Positions 24,801 to 39,800 of a stretch of DNA of 64,000 bases are shown here, piece after piece (within the stretch, counting starts at the first letter, position 1; every line of letters starts with the position of its first letter). The translations under genes were made by a program, and so were the position numbers. The notes under the pieces are model-generated. The model worked only from the letters and a program-made list of their open reading frames with translations, was not told the DNA's origin and ran no database searches. Source of the DNA: Camarhynchus parvulus. Its lineage: Eukaryota > Chordata > Aves > Passeriformes > Thraupidae. Location: contig NC_044574.1 in NCBI RefSeq assembly GCF_901933205.1, forward strand, positions 17,159,733 through 17,223,732, written 5' to 3'.

Positions 24801-27800
24801 GAAGTGCTGGTTGTAGGTAGCATCATTCAGGAAAATACTTAATCCCCCTTTTACAAGAAAAGTGACACTTTGCACCCAGTTACTAATTTTGCATATTAAG
24901 GATGACATGTTTATAAATAATGGAATTGTCAATATGTTTGTGCTGAAATAAGGAGATGCCAAAAGTACTGAGGCTTTTAGAAGTAAATTCATTTTTGTAA
25001 CTGGCATGTAATCAGCTTAGCTGTCACTTCGGAAAGGAAATTTATTCTCTGGAGCAAATAAAAGATGGAAATCTTGAGATGATAAATTAATGGAATGCCT
25101 GTTGTCAGGTTAAAGCTTATAATGTAAAGTAATCAGCCTCCATCTCTATATGGAATTATTGCATTATTGGTACAGAGTGGCTTGACATGAAGTCAGGTCT
25201 TGGACAGTTTTAAATTATTTCTAAACAAGTTCTATCAAGATTCACCACACAGAGCCTAAATTAGACCTTTCACCTATGGTTTACATGCATTATTGTTTGA
25301 AGAACTGTGTTTAAAGAAAGTTTTTTTGAAAATAGAAATAGAATCCTTAGGATAAAAGGATGGTGTCATCTGAGATATACTTTCCTGTGGTTCTCAGAAA
25401 CCTCTTGGCCAATCCCTTCAACTGCAACTGCCACCTGGCATGGCTTGGAGACTGGCTGAGGAAGAAACGCATTGTGACGGGGAACCCTCGCTGCCAGAAG
25501 CCTTACTTCCTCAAGGAGATTCCCATCCAGGATGTGGCAATTCAGGATTTTACATGTGATGATGGTAAGGAAGTTAATTTTTTAAACTTTTATAATTTCA
25601 GCTTTCATATAGATAGCTGCATGAATTCCATAGATCCCAAAGTATTGCACATTAAAGCCCTTCATGCTCAGTTCCTATGTCAGTTTAAAAATTTTCCACT
25701 CGATTTTGGATGATCAGAAAGCATGGGCTGTTGTATATATGCCTTCAAAAGTTTTCCTTGCCTTAATTATCTTCAGTACTATAATTAATAGTTTAGAAAT
25801 AGTATAAAATAAAATTGATCAAATGTTGTACAGACGAGAATATTTTCAAACACCGAGGCTTGAATCAAGCACACTTTCAGGTTACTTGATCAAATAACAT
25901 GACATGTTATAGCTTGTGGCTTCATTAACTCTTAATTAAAAGAGATGCTGCTATCTTGAATCTCTCACACATACTTCCATTTACTGGTTTGTCAATTTTC
26001 AAGGCTGTATATTTTTTTAAAAATACTGGTTTTAATACTTTTTTAAGTTTATTGTCTTTCATTTCAGGACTTATTCTTTCTTTAATTTTTTTTTTTTCAT
26101 ATAATAGCATTCTTACCTAGTAAAACTTCATTATACTAAGTAAAGCATCACCTGACATGTAAATTCTTGGAATGATGATTTACATAGATGATGTCATTTT
26201 TTTTCCTTACCTTGAGATATTATAATACTGAAATATCAGGTTGTCTTGAAGAAAATCCAGGTGGGTTATTGCCGCTAATACTGAGAAGACATTTTTTAGC
26301 AATCTTAGCATCTGTTTGTTTTTATTAACCAGGAAATGATGACAATAGCTGTTCTCCCCTGGCCCGCTGCCCTGCAGAATGTACTTGTCTGGACACAGTA
26401 GTTCGCTGCAGCAACAAAGGTCTGAAAGCTTTGCCTAAAGGCATCCCAAAAGATGTGACTGAACTGTAAGTGGCGTGCTTTTTTTTCATTTTTTATGAAA
26501 ATTAATGTCAGATTTTTATTGTCAGTGTCAAGAATGAGGGGAAAAGAAAATGAAGAATTGAATTTAGCAGATGAGTTGAAATTTGTTAATCCACTGCTTT
26601 ATAAAGACTTTCACATTATCTTGAGAAACTAGAGGTCAAGTTTGAATTAGCAATGCTTTGTAAGTCCCAAACCACTCTTAAGAACTATCTGTTACTGAAA
26701 AGCTTAAAAAATGTATGTGTATAAAATTGTAATCGCTCTCAGATTTTATATCCCCAGCACTGAACCATTGTATAACTGTGTGGATATCATGTTACAATGG
26801 GTTAAATTAAGGGCAACAGTGAATCTGATTAATCTCTGGTCATTGTTTAGAAAGGAATGAAGTTCAATTACATGAAAAAGCAAAAAGAAAACAATAACAT
26901 GAATGTGTTTTCATAATGAACGTGTTTTTTATACCTCTTAATCAATACTTTTTACCTCTTAATCAAGCACCTTAATCCTCTAAATCAATGGCCTACGTCT
27001 GTGTTGAGGAGTTAAAAACACCTGGACAATGGCTTTATGGTACTAAGGGAGTGAAGTAGGAAAGCTGCTCTCCTGCATGTCTAATAAGAGAGTCTTGTGA
27101 GTAAAGTGGCTTCAGGTGTCTGTCTTGGCCACAGTGGTCATAAAGCAGTTGAGTTTAAAATTTCTGTCAACAGGAGGAAAAGTGCCAGCAAAACTTCAAC
27201 TCTGAATATGAGGAGAGGCGACTTCAGGCTGCTCAGGGAGCTAGTAAGGTGTCCATGGAAGGTACTGAGGTGCATCAGTGCTGATCACTTTTTAAGTACT
27301 ACCTGTTAAGAGCTAAAGAGCAAGCAATTAGAAAATGTCAGAAGCCAAGCAGGTGAGGGAGAAGGCCAGGTCAGCTAAGCAGGGATCTTCTGGAGCTAAG
27401 GGAAAAATAAAAAGTGTACATCCACTGGGTGACATGGGAGGAATATAGAAGTGCTGCTTGTTACTATAGGAAGAAAATTGGCCCAATTAGAGCTGAAGCT
27501 GGCCAGTACTGCTGGGTCAATAGAAAGAGCTTTTTAATATATCTTAACAAAAGGCAGCCCAGAAATAACACTGGTCCATTTTTCAGTGCATATAGTCAGC
27601 TCACAAGCAGGGACATAGACAAAGCAGAGATGTTTAATGCTTTCTTCACTTAGGTCTTCAATACTAGTGATCAGGTCTGAGGTCCCAATGCCCTGAGCTG
27701 AAGGACCATGACTGTGAGAATGATTAACACCCAGCCAACCCCAAACTTGCACAGGATTTGCTGCTTCTTCTGGCTTTCTCTAAGTCTATGGGGCCTGATG

Positions 27801-30800
27801 AAATTAATCCAAAAATACTCAAAGAGACAGCTGATGCCATTACAAGGCCTCTCTCAATGATTTCTGTCTGTTCTTGGTAATCTAGAGAGGTCCCAGTCAA
27901 CTGGAAGCTGGCAAATGTCCCAGTTTTTGAGAAGGGCAAGAGGGTTGACTCTGGTAACTATGAACCAGTCCCTTTTACATCAGTGTGAAGTAAAATTATG
28001 CCAATAAAAAAGGTGCTTCTTCAGAGGGTGGTCAGACACTAGACACTGGAGCAGTGGTCACAGCACCAAGCCTACCAGAGTCCAAGAGGTGTTTGGACAC
28101 TGCTCTCAGGCACATGGTGTTACTCTAGGGGTTGTCCTGGGCAGAGCCAGGAGCTGGACTCCATCCTGAGGTGTATTAGGGAAAAGTACAACCAGCAGGT
28201 CAAAGGAAGTGATCCTCCTTCACTGTTCAACCCTTGTGAGGCCACTTCCAGAGTATTGTGTTCAATTCTGGTCTCCACAGTTCAAGAAAGACAAGGAGTT
28301 ACTGGAGGGGGTCCAGTGGAGGCAAAAAAGGTGATGAGGGGCTGAGAATGTCTCCTCAGGTGAGGAAGGACTGTGGGAGCTGGGTCTGGTTGGTCTGGAG
28401 AACACTGAGATGGGATCCTATCAATAGATACGAATACCTCAAAGGCTGGTGTCAACAGGTTGGTGCCCAGCAACAGGACAAGGACTAATGGCCATCAAAT
28501 AAGCCGCAAGAAGCTGCACCTCAACATGAGGAAGAACTTCTTTACATTGAGGGTGTCAGAGCACTGGAAAAAGCTGCCCAGGGAGGTTGTGGAGTCTTCT
28601 CTGCAGACAGTCAAAATCCACCAGGATGTGTTCCTGTGTGACCTGCTCTAGGTAACCCTGCCTTGTCAGGGGGTTTGGACTGGATGATCTCCAGAGGTCC
28701 CATGCAATGATTCTGTGATCCTTCCAGCTCAGGATACTCTATGATGCAGAGATTATGATAGTTTTGTGATATTGCAAAAATACTAGTTTTAATAGAAAAA
28801 GTCTTCTTTTTCACATAGGCAGTTTTATAAAATCTGGGCTATTTTATCAACCTATTGAAACATTTTTTCTATGAGAAAAATTGTTAAAATTGCATTTTAT
28901 GAAAGATACTAGTTGAATATGCAGGTGGACAGTAACAGATACAAAAAAAGAGCTTGCTACCTTAGGCATTGTTTGAAGATATTAACTGAGTAAGCTGCTC
29001 ATAAGACCATATGAGCAAACTTTTATGCATTATGAAAGCGAAAATATGAACCTAAAAATTGAGATATTTGATAAAAATTGATATGATTCTTGATCAAATA
29101 GGTTACAATATTGAAAGAAATAGAAATTGTTTACAGGAAGAAAAATGTTGGTTTGTGTTACATATGGCAGGTATTTAATAATGTTTCACAATGGCTGGTT
29201 AATGTAGTGCTTTTCCAGAAAATATCATAACTATGTTTCATAAGTAACTAAAAAATTCTACTGTTTTATGGTTTGGTACTAAATAGAAGATTCTGAGATG
29301 CCCACCATTAGTCTGGTGCTTAGTAGCATGTAAAAGTATTTAGCCCTTGATCAATTGAAATTATTACGATCTCAAATTAGTGCACAGGTATAGGTATATA
29401 AACCTGCAACTTCATTACATTTTGAGTTTGGTGGTTTATTTTTTTTCCTCAAAAAGATGACTTTCTTGAATACAGTTTGGTATAAATACAATTTGACAAT
29501 ATAAGGTCATCAATGCAATGTAAAGCAAAGCAGCTAAAGAGAGATGCTTTTGGGATTGCAAGTGGACCCCTGTGACTGAAAATTCATTTCTTTCCACTTT
29601 TGTATGCTTTAGTGTCTAAGCATGCAATTCAGCATATTTTTCAAAAGCATAATGGAGGTGGTTCCTGTTAACAGTTGCACACTGATTGATTCTTCTTGCT
29701 CATTAGCATGCATTTCTCTTCTAAGATGTACTCTTCATGTGTTTTATAAAATATCTTAATAGTTGCCTCATTTGAACAAGAAGGAATTTTTATCAGGCAA
29801 GTGGATACTTGTAGTACTTCAGTTCTAATGAAGCTTAGTAATATAACCTAATGTATCTGTTGATAAAAGAATATCCTCAGAATACTTACTTCATCAAAAA
29901 TTTTAAAAGTTGGGCTTTTTTTAGTAATTAATTGCATAAGCCCATGCTCTATTCACCATCATTACCATAGTGTAAGTATTAGGTTTTTTGAGACACATTT
30001 TGGATTTGTCAAGCAGCCCTAGAAAGTCATAGTCCAAAGGAAAAAAAAAAGAAGAAAGGAAGACAGCCTTTTGATTAGATGAAGATATTTTTTGTGATGT
30101 TTAACTGTGTTTCAGTTCATCCATTTAGTCAAGACTGAAGTTTCCAAAGATGCTGCAGCATGCATAAAGATATTAAGCTCAAAATAAAACTAAAACTGTC
30201 TCTATCAAAGACTGCTTTTAACTCAGACATGTTGCAAGTATTTGGATGGCAAAAATATCTTCTTTGTATAGGGATAATGAGGGTGTAGTTTCCACTTGGG
30301 TTCCAGGAAACATAAGTAATACCATCAGCAAAGTCATTTTCCCCAGCTGAGAAACCAAAGACCTTTAATCTTCTTGCCACTATCTGCTTCATTTCAAACC
30401 ATCAGGTAAATTCAGCACTTCCTGTAATCTCTGAACAACTTGCCCTGGTTACATGAAGAACCCTTCCACTTGTACTTTGTTATGTCTGGCTGCACACTGG
30501 AAGCTTTTTAGGCAAGGCTTGTTACCTTCCTCTGCCTGTAACACCGGTGCTGGTTCATTTTGAGAGCTCTGAACCCATTAACTCCAAGGATGAGAAGGTC
30601 TCTTATTGAGAATTATGAGCGTGGAAGAGGAGTGAGCAATATAACACAGGAGCTGTGAACCTACTGAGAAGGGGAAAAAAATCTGACTTTTCTAGTGAAG
30701 GGTAATTGACTGCTGTCTTCAGTCACTAACATACTTCACAGGAATAGGACTGTAGCATGGTGTACTGATGTATCATGAAATTTACGGGGATAAATTAAGA

Positions 30801-33800
30801 AAGGTGACCTGAACCACAGGCATGACAAATGAATTTGCTGCTAGAGATAAAACCAGACCTTGCTGTTTGCAGTGTAAAGGACTACCTGTGCAATGCCAGA
30901 GTCTGTTTCTTTTCATGATAGCTAAAAATCCACACTTAATGTGATTTGCGGAAATCAGATTCACCTTTCCTCTGTAGGTGTGTGGGAAATGGAGATGATA
31001 AAGACCTCATTTTGCAGAGCCATTTTGAAATAATAGAAACTATAATGCAAGGGATATTTTTATTGTGTTTCTTCATACAGTAGCATTTGGATCTTAAGCT
31101 ACAAATCCTCAGTTGTATCTCTAAAACCCAAAACTTGTAAGCAAGTTTTCTTATAAAATGGAAAAGTATGCATTCATTTGCTATTAACTTTACTGTTGGA
31201 TTCTGGCATTAGTGGATGAAGATGCTCCTATTTTAATGAAATATATAATGCTCTTTGTTTTATTTTTCTGATTTAGTTATTTGGATGGAAATCAGTTTAC
31301 CCTAGTTCCAAAAGAGCTTTCCAACTACAAGCATTTGACACTCATGTAAGTAGTTTAAAGCAGCATTCTCTACTAGAAGTAAAAGCAAAACAAAATTTGT
31401 TATAGTTACTTATACTTTTTAGTATATATTATACTTTATTATACTTACTCAATTATACTTGAATTTATTTCTAAGAAAAAGTCTGTAAAATGTATCATAT
31501 CTTTCAGAAAATACCCAAACATTTTTTGTAAGTGAGGATATTTTATTCTACTTATCAAATCCTACATATAATATACCCAGTCACGTTTTATGAGCATTGG
31601 TATTTTATTGCAGTGATTACATCACAAAATAACAAAACAAAAATTATAGTTATTCTCAAAAGAGATATCAGATATTTTAAAGTCATGGTAATTGTTTCTC
31701 CCACAGTATATGGTTTTCATGACCCGAAGGGGGAGCTTGTCTAAAATGCCTTGCTGCCAACTCAACTGCTGACTCGCTATGTGATTTTAGGCAAAACTCT
31801 AGTTGCTCTAAAATTTATTACCTCTACCTCATGGATTATTTGAATATGATTTCTGTACCTTTTAAGTGTACAGTGAGGAAAAACAGGAAGACTATAGATG
31901 CAAATGCCTGTAATTCCAGCTGTAGTTCCATGGTCTTTGTTAGGACTATAAAAATTTATACCAGCTGAGGCTGAACTGTGTTACATTCTGAAAGCAGTTT
32001 GTGGTTTCATTATAATCAGAATGAAAAGTGAGGGGAGAAACTGCATCCCTTAAATTTCATTTTTCACTGGGTTTAGCGCAATTCAAAAACAAGAACTTAA
32101 TTTCCTTTATTTACCTCATGTTAGACAAAAGAAGTCACAGTCACAAATTTTTTAAAACCCATACTTTCAAAACTTTTTGTATTTTTCAAATAATATAATG
32201 AAAAAAAAAAACCCTTGCAATATTTTCAAGTCTATCCTGTGTAGAACTTGTAGGAAATCTTTGTGAATAGTTTAGGGAAGTTATGAATTCATGAATGGTA
32301 AATAGAATGCAAATGAGTATTAACAGTCTCCATTTATGAGACCTGCAGGGCACATTATTTTAAAGTCTTCTGTATGTTTACTCATACTGCTGTTATGTAG
32401 TTGAGAATGTTCCTCAGTTGTGTTTGGAAAGAGAAACCACTGTGCATAATCCTGTGGTCAAAAAAGAATTACATACAAGTCTTCTGAGTTCCAGATTAAC
32501 AAAGAAAGTTGTTTATTTTTATCTTTTTCTTTCTCTTTTGAATCCATTTGTCTGTTATAGTTGCCTAGTATGCTTATTATGAGTCAGTCATCTTTAATGC
32601 TTTCATGAAAATTTCAAGTGGGGAAATACGTATATTGCATACCTATTCAACAGTGCTCTTAAGTTAATATACCAAGGTTCCCTCTAAAAAAAGGGCAGTA
32701 TTTCACCACAAAATACATGAAACAGTACTGAAATAGTCAACATAAAATGAGAAGTAAAGCACAATATGAGAATAAAGAACAGACAGCATTCACATTTAAT
32801 ACAGCATCTTTGAAGCTACCAGCATACCACTACAGCTTCCATCATAATTGTGTTTAAGATTTTATTCATTAGAATTTTGAACAAAGACATTAAGGCTTTT
32901 ACTGTAAATCTAAGTTCTTTATAATAATAGCTCTGGGCTTTGATGTCTTCATCATGTAAGTGTTAAGTAGAGTATGAAATGATATTTACTTAGGTGTCAT
33001 GAGGGACATGACTAGAATGACTTCCACTTTAAAACATTACTTTCATTTTTGTGCTTGAGTTCATGAAGGATTGCATTATTAACTTGGTAGCATGATGAGC
33101 ATTGATATTGTATTAGAATGAATTGCACTGCTTTTTCATCTGTGTTGAAATGGAAATGCTTTTTATTCATCAAGCTAAACACTTGCTGGCCTTGTATATG
33201 GCATGTGAAAATAAAAACAGGTGCTGCTTTAAATAGTTATATCAATGATAATACTACTTCTACTAATGAAAATGTGTCTGTTTAACCTTACAGTGTTTTG
33301 GGACTGGGGCAATCATTTTAAGGTCTGAATTTCTGAATTTATTTTTTAGAGATTTAAGTAACAACAGAATCAGCACTCTTTCTAATCAGAGCTTCAGCAA
33401 CATGACTCAGCTGCTCACCTTGTAAGTTTAAACATGTAACAGTGACTCTTTGGAAGCATTACAGTGGGGTTTTTTGTCTTGGAAAGACAGGGTGTTTAGT
33501 TGACATTAAAACTTGCTTGGTTTGGAGGCTGTAAAATAACTTGTTTCCTAACTAGCTATGTGTGCAAAAGCTGCTTTTGGTCATGCTCTGCGTAGTTTAC
33601 TGAATAACTGATTCACTTGCTGACAGCATTTTGTATATTTTCAGAATTCTTAGTTACAACCGCCTAAGATGTATTCCTGCACGGACTTTTGATGGGTTGA
33701 AATCACTCAGGTTGTTGTAAGTATTATTTTAATCATTCCTATTTTCCATAATTTTTATTTGTGTACAGAAGATAACAGAACCATAGGAAGTTAGCAGATT

Positions 33801-36800
33801 ATAAAACCTATCAAATATTTCAGAAGTGATAATTATGTAGCCTTAAAAATCTAAGACATGCACTTTTTACTTTTCTGATTTTTAATGGCAGCTGTATTTC
33901 TTTTTTTGTGTTATGTTCTTCCTTGTTATAAGCATTAAAGTCTAGTAAAAAATCCCACGTGTAAATTCCTTCAGTATGTATCAGGGGAGTTTGCAGTTGA
34001 ATTTTTAATATTTTTATTGCAGCAGTAATTTTTTTGTCTTGTTTTATCTAATGTAGGAGTATTTCCAAAGCCATGATGTCATTATTAAGTATTGAAAATC
34101 AATGACTTTCCTTTTTGGTTGCAAGAAAACTTTCCATTTTACCACTAGGAAAAACATAGTTGACAGGGCACAAAAATGGGCACAGAAAAATAAAGAACAG
34201 TCAGTCTCATTTACAGTTTTAGTTTGTCATTAAGAAGAAAGCCTGCAAAAATTCCTTTTCAAAAGCCCCCAGCAGAACATGTAATTTTTGCCTCCATGTG
34301 GGTCATTTATAACCACTTAAATACTTGGTTGCGCTAAATAGCTAAAGTATGGCATAATTTAAGTGTGCTTTCATAACTTCAGTTATTCAATAACAATATG
34401 GATAATTTCAAGAACTGTAATTCTGTTTTTGTTAGATATTCATGTAAATGAATTCATTTATAGAAAAGGAGAGATACTTTTCACAGAACCACAGAATGAG
34501 CTGAGTTGGAAGGGACCCACAAGGATCACTGGGTCCAACTCCTGGCCCTGCACAACATCATCCCCAAGAGTCACACCATGTGCATGAGAGCATTGCCCAA
34601 ATGCTTCTTGAGCTCCATCAGACCTGGTGCTGTGACCCCTGGGGAGCCTGTTCCAGTGCCCAGCCACCTTCTGGTGGTTGGGTGAAGAATCTTTCCCTAA
34701 TACCCAATCTAAACCTCCCCTGACTCACTTCATTCCCTTGGGTGCTGTCACTGGTCATCAGACAGAAGAGATCAGTGCTTACCCCTTCTTTTCCCCTCAT
34801 GAGGAAATTACAGACTGCAATGAGGTCTCCCCTCAATCTCCTCCAGGCTGAACAGACCAAGTGACCTCAGCCCCTGTTCTTACAGCTTCCTCTGAAGGCT
34901 CTTCACACCACCATTAGTCTTCTTTGGATAGTCTGTATTAGCTTCCCATCTTTCTTCTACTGTGGCACCCAAAATTGCAATATTCAAGGTGAGGCTGCCC
35001 CAGCTCAGAGCAGAGCAGGACAATCCCCTCCCTTGCCCAGCTGGCCATGCTGTGCCTGGTGCCCCCCAGGACAGGGCTGGCCCTCCTGGCTGCCAGGGCA
35101 CTGCTGGCTCATGTTCAACTTCCCAGTGACCAGGATGCCCTGTGCCTTTCCTGGCACTGCTTTCCAGCATCTCATTCCTCAGTTTGAATCTACATCCAGG
35201 ATTGCCCCATGCCAGGTGCAGAATCCAGCCCCAGCCCTTGTTGAACTTCATGTGGTTGATGAAACCAGCAGGTTTTCTACAAAAGCATTATCACTATTGC
35301 CATTAGTGATGCTTAATGAAGTCTTTCATTTTATACCTCTATATTAAATAATTTGGACAAAAATGTTAATACTTTTATTAACAGTCAATGTCTGTATGTT
35401 CTATGAATCCATGAAAGATTAAAAAGATCATATGAACATAATTAATGCAAATTTCAGGGAGATGCTGAAAAAATCAGAAACTCTTTTGCTATCTGCTATC
35501 TCTAAATCAAATCGTTACTTTGCATAACTGTGCCTACTTTTATCAATTTTTATTTTTCAGTTTTAAAATACAGTATTTGTATTTCTTATGAAAACCCAGG
35601 ATGAAAAAAATCAAATGACAAGTAGGCTATTAGTTAGAGTTTTCAAAAAAAAAAAACAGAAATGAAACTAGAAACAGTTGGAAACACCGAGGAACTGGAA
35701 GGAAAAAAATATGTAAAAAGATGAAAACTGTTGAAAGAAGATGAAATTTGCCAAGTTAACCTGATGATTTTTTCTGCATTGATATTGTTGTTTCTTCTCT
35801 CTTTAAGGTCTTTACATGGCAATGATATTTCTGTTGTTCCTGAAGGAGCCTTTAATGATCTTTCAGCCTTATCACATCTGTGAGTATTCAGCTTGTGTAC
35901 TGTATTTTTTTTTTTTGTTATGCTTAGCCAATTTCATAGAGCCAAACAAAGATATAATGCAAAGTTCTCTGGAAGAAGCTCGTGCTTGTGTAGAGGATGG
36001 CCACTGGCCAGAGAGCTGGCAGCAGCTCAGCAGAGAAACCCTGGGCTTGCTGCTTGGGCTGCAAATTGAACTTGTCTGCCCTGTGTCCTTATGGCAATGA
36101 AGGCTAAAGACACTCTGGGCTGAATTTGAAAGTGAGCAGCCAGGGGACTGAGGATACTGATAAGTCCTTTCTGCTTGGCCCTCCTAGGGCCACATCTGGA
36201 CTAAGTGTCCAGTTCCTCCAGTACAAAACAGATGTTTATGAACTACAGTAAATCCAGCAGAGGGACAGGCAGGGTTGGGAGGTGGCTAGATCATATGAGC
36301 TGTAAGGAGAAGCTACAGGAACTGAGCTTATCCAGCCTGAAGAAGGGGATGCCAAGGAGAGACCTAAAACTCTTCAAGCCTCTAGGGATTACAGCAATGA
36401 TGGAAACTCAGAGGTGCACAGTGAAGAATGAGGGTAAAGCATCAAAACCTGCAACAATTGAACATAATGAAAAATTCTTCACTGTGACGATGATTCAGCC
36501 AGGTTGCCCAAAGAAGCAGGAGAATCTCCATCCCTGGAGATTTTCAGAGCTCAGATGGAAATAGCCCTGAGCAAGCCTGACTACCAAGGTACCCCTGCTT
36601 TGTGCAGGAGGTGAGAATGGATGAAAATTATTCTATGATTCTTTGTCAGCATCTTGTTGGCACTAAACATATCACATCTGATTTCAGAACATAATTTGAG
36701 ACAATAGTTTTCCAGTTTTTAATTTTCATTGGGAACCTAAGTCAGAACAAGCTACCCTTCTGCAAGCCTCATGGTGGTTTTGGATAATTAAGACTTTGAG

Positions 36801-39800
36801 GAGTATGTTGACTAGTGCCTTTAGATATATCTGGGGGCTTAAGTTTCTGAACAGCAGCAGTTGCTAAAAACTTAATTATCTGTTTCTCATTCAGTATTTT
36901 CCCTTTACATTGAGCTCTCAGAAATTTCATACTGATTAAGCTTTCAGTCATTGATAATTCATTCAAATGCTGCTATTAAACCAATTTATCTGCATGAAAT
37001 ATCAGTAAAACTTGGATAGATTTGATTGTTGCTGGTACTGTTTTCTTAATGGATACCAGTATCCTTGTTAATGTTTTAATTTTAGCAGAACAATTGTGTT
37101 TGTTCAGGCTGACATCCACTTTTGCAAATACAGAATGGACAAATTCTAGGTATTTCTGTTTGCGTGGGAAGTTCCCTTGTTACTAAGCCTCCTTTTTTAA
37201 TTGCTCTGACTTAAGCCTGACTGACAAATATGTATATTTTCTTGAGCACAGCTTGAATGTATTAAAAAGTTAAAATGAGAGGGCTTTCTGCTCAGTGGGG
37301 CAGAAAAGAGTGTTTCAGCTCTGGTAGTTCCTACTGCCTTTGCTTGCCAAAAGCTTTCTTGTATCTCTAGAAGACCCACTGATTCAAAGCTGTGGAAAGT
37401 ATTGAAACATCTGGAGAAGAGGATGTTCTAATACAGCCATCTGATAGTGTTTGCACATGTTGTGATTATCTGTTAAAAGTTCCATGATTACTGTATTTCT
37501 TGAAAGGAGCATGAGTACATCTTTACAGAATAGCACAAGGCTTCAATCCTCCAAATTAACTACACAATGTCTCATTGTTTTCAGAGTTTTAAGAGTATTT
37601 CCAGTTTATAGCAGAGAAAATAAACACTTAATCTGTTACAGAAATTAATTCTGAAGATCTCTAGCTAAATTTTTTAAATTAAAAAATCCCAAGGATCCTT
37701 ATTTAAAAAAGTGGATTCACTTTCATAATGAAGCAATTCTTATGTAACTACCACAAAGCTAGGATAATGTGGTTTTATTTACTTATGCAGCAGAAAACTC
37801 TTACAGAATTCTGCACATATTTGTGAGTTCAGTGAGACAGCTCCAAAGAGGAAATAATTAAATCCAATTTGGAAGCTTAGAAACAGATGGTTTGTACCAG
37901 ACTGAGAGCCATAAACTGAAAAGGAGAAATATCAGGGCAGAATTCTGTGGAATTTTCTTGACTGCTTCAGAAGAAATACTTTATTCTTGTTATCTTGTTA
38001 AATTGCCCAGGATCAGTTTCATTCTGCTGATGCAGCTGATCTTCACCATCACACACCAACAGTGAAACAGATCTAGTTGGTATTAGCTCACCAAATTTCA
38101 CACATAGTTCTGTTAAGAATATCTACATTTCTGGACTATGTTTCTACTAAAACTATCACTTCTTGATCTAGAACCTAAATTCAAACAGTAGTGTTGTAAC
38201 AGGCATTTTTGTTGTAGGAGAGCAGGTTTGTGTTTTCAATTGTCTTTGCCAACCCATTTTCTTGTTTCTTTCTTAAAAAGCAGCCATTTAAAACTTTATT
38301 CCCTCTTTTATTTGTCTTTTTTCCATAGGGCTATTGGTGCAAATCCTCTTTATTGTGATTGTAATATGCAGTGGCTATCTGACTGGGTAAAATCAGAATA
38401 CAAAGAACCTGGCATTGCACGTTGTGCTGGTCCTGGAGAAATGGCAGATAAACTTCTTCTCACAACTCCTTCTAAGAAATTTACTTGCCAAGGTACTGTT
38501 GTTGTTTTTTTTTCTCTTTGAAGTGTCAATTTTTAATTTTTACAAATAATTGAGCTGTGAATTACAAGTCTTTTGTACTCAAAATACATTTATTATAACA
38601 TCTTAACTCAGCCTTTTCACTTTTACTCATACTTAAGGATATAGCCATTGGTTCCATTCAGGAAATGTATTTATTTCAAAGATTTTTCATTCCTATCTCT
38701 TAAAATAAATAGAGAAAAAGTCTTTGGACCTGCAGTACAGTATTCCTCATGAGGTACATAGTACATTGAAGTACAGGATGTACACAGGTACTTTGTACCG
38801 CCTCAGTCATGAACAGAGTTTAAACATCTACACTTCCCTTAGCATTTTTCCTGCAAGCCGTTCACCATAAGAACTGTAAATACATCAGTAATCTTTGCAG
38901 TTTGCTATTAAATGTATAATATGTCTCTGATATTTCAGAAGAAAGCACAAACCAAACCAGACCAAAACCAAGATAAAGGTAGATAAAGGAATGTGATAAC
39001 CACTAGAGAGGTCTTGATCTAAAATGTTGTTAAACGGGCAGTGTCTCAGGGCATTTAACTCCATGTTGGTACCAGTGTTGCTGGCATTTATATCACAACT
39101 TATATTATTGTCTGTTAATTCCTAGGTTCTTTTTATGAACTGTGCTATTACGTTTTAGAAAAGTACCCTTTTGCTTACATCAAGCTAAGACTTGGTTTGT
39201 TTACTGTTAAATCTTTCGCTATTCCACTGATTTATCCCTTCTTAAATATTTTGAAAACAGAGAAAGCTTCTAATATGACTTCATTTTTTGTGGTCCTGAT
39301 TTAAAAACATTGAAACTCCAATTTAAAAAAAAAAGTGTTCTTGTATTTGTAAGCCATTACTAAGCTCATTGTGATTTCTGAGGCATCAGATGAATAGGAT
39401 CTTTAGTATTGTAGAAGTAACTTATTCTCAGTGTCTAAGTAATCTTGAAGCTGTTTTGACTTATTAATCTTTTAATGTATCTTTAAAGATGAACTTTATC
39501 CCTTTGTCATTTTGTTCTTAGAAAAGCAAAGCAGTGGGACTTTGTCAGAGTTTGTCTTATCCAAAGTTGTTCTTTACTGCATATTTAATCTATTCAGTCT
39601 TTTCTCTTTAGACTTCCTGTCAAAAAACCTTTTTTTTTTTAATATAAAAAACACTGGAAGCTATCTTGTTACTTGTGATGCCAGTGGATTTTTTTCCCTG
39701 TGAATCCCTCTTGAAGCAGTACATCTCTGAGGTCATGGCAGTGTTCATTGCATATGACACTCATCTGTTGCAAAATCTCTTAGCCTCATTTTAGATAGGA

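Noticed and set aside
34880..35251. 123-codon minus-strand open frame and its + strand partner
   Set aside because: Both are in the antisense CR1 fragment; they are by-products of GC-rich LINE sequence.
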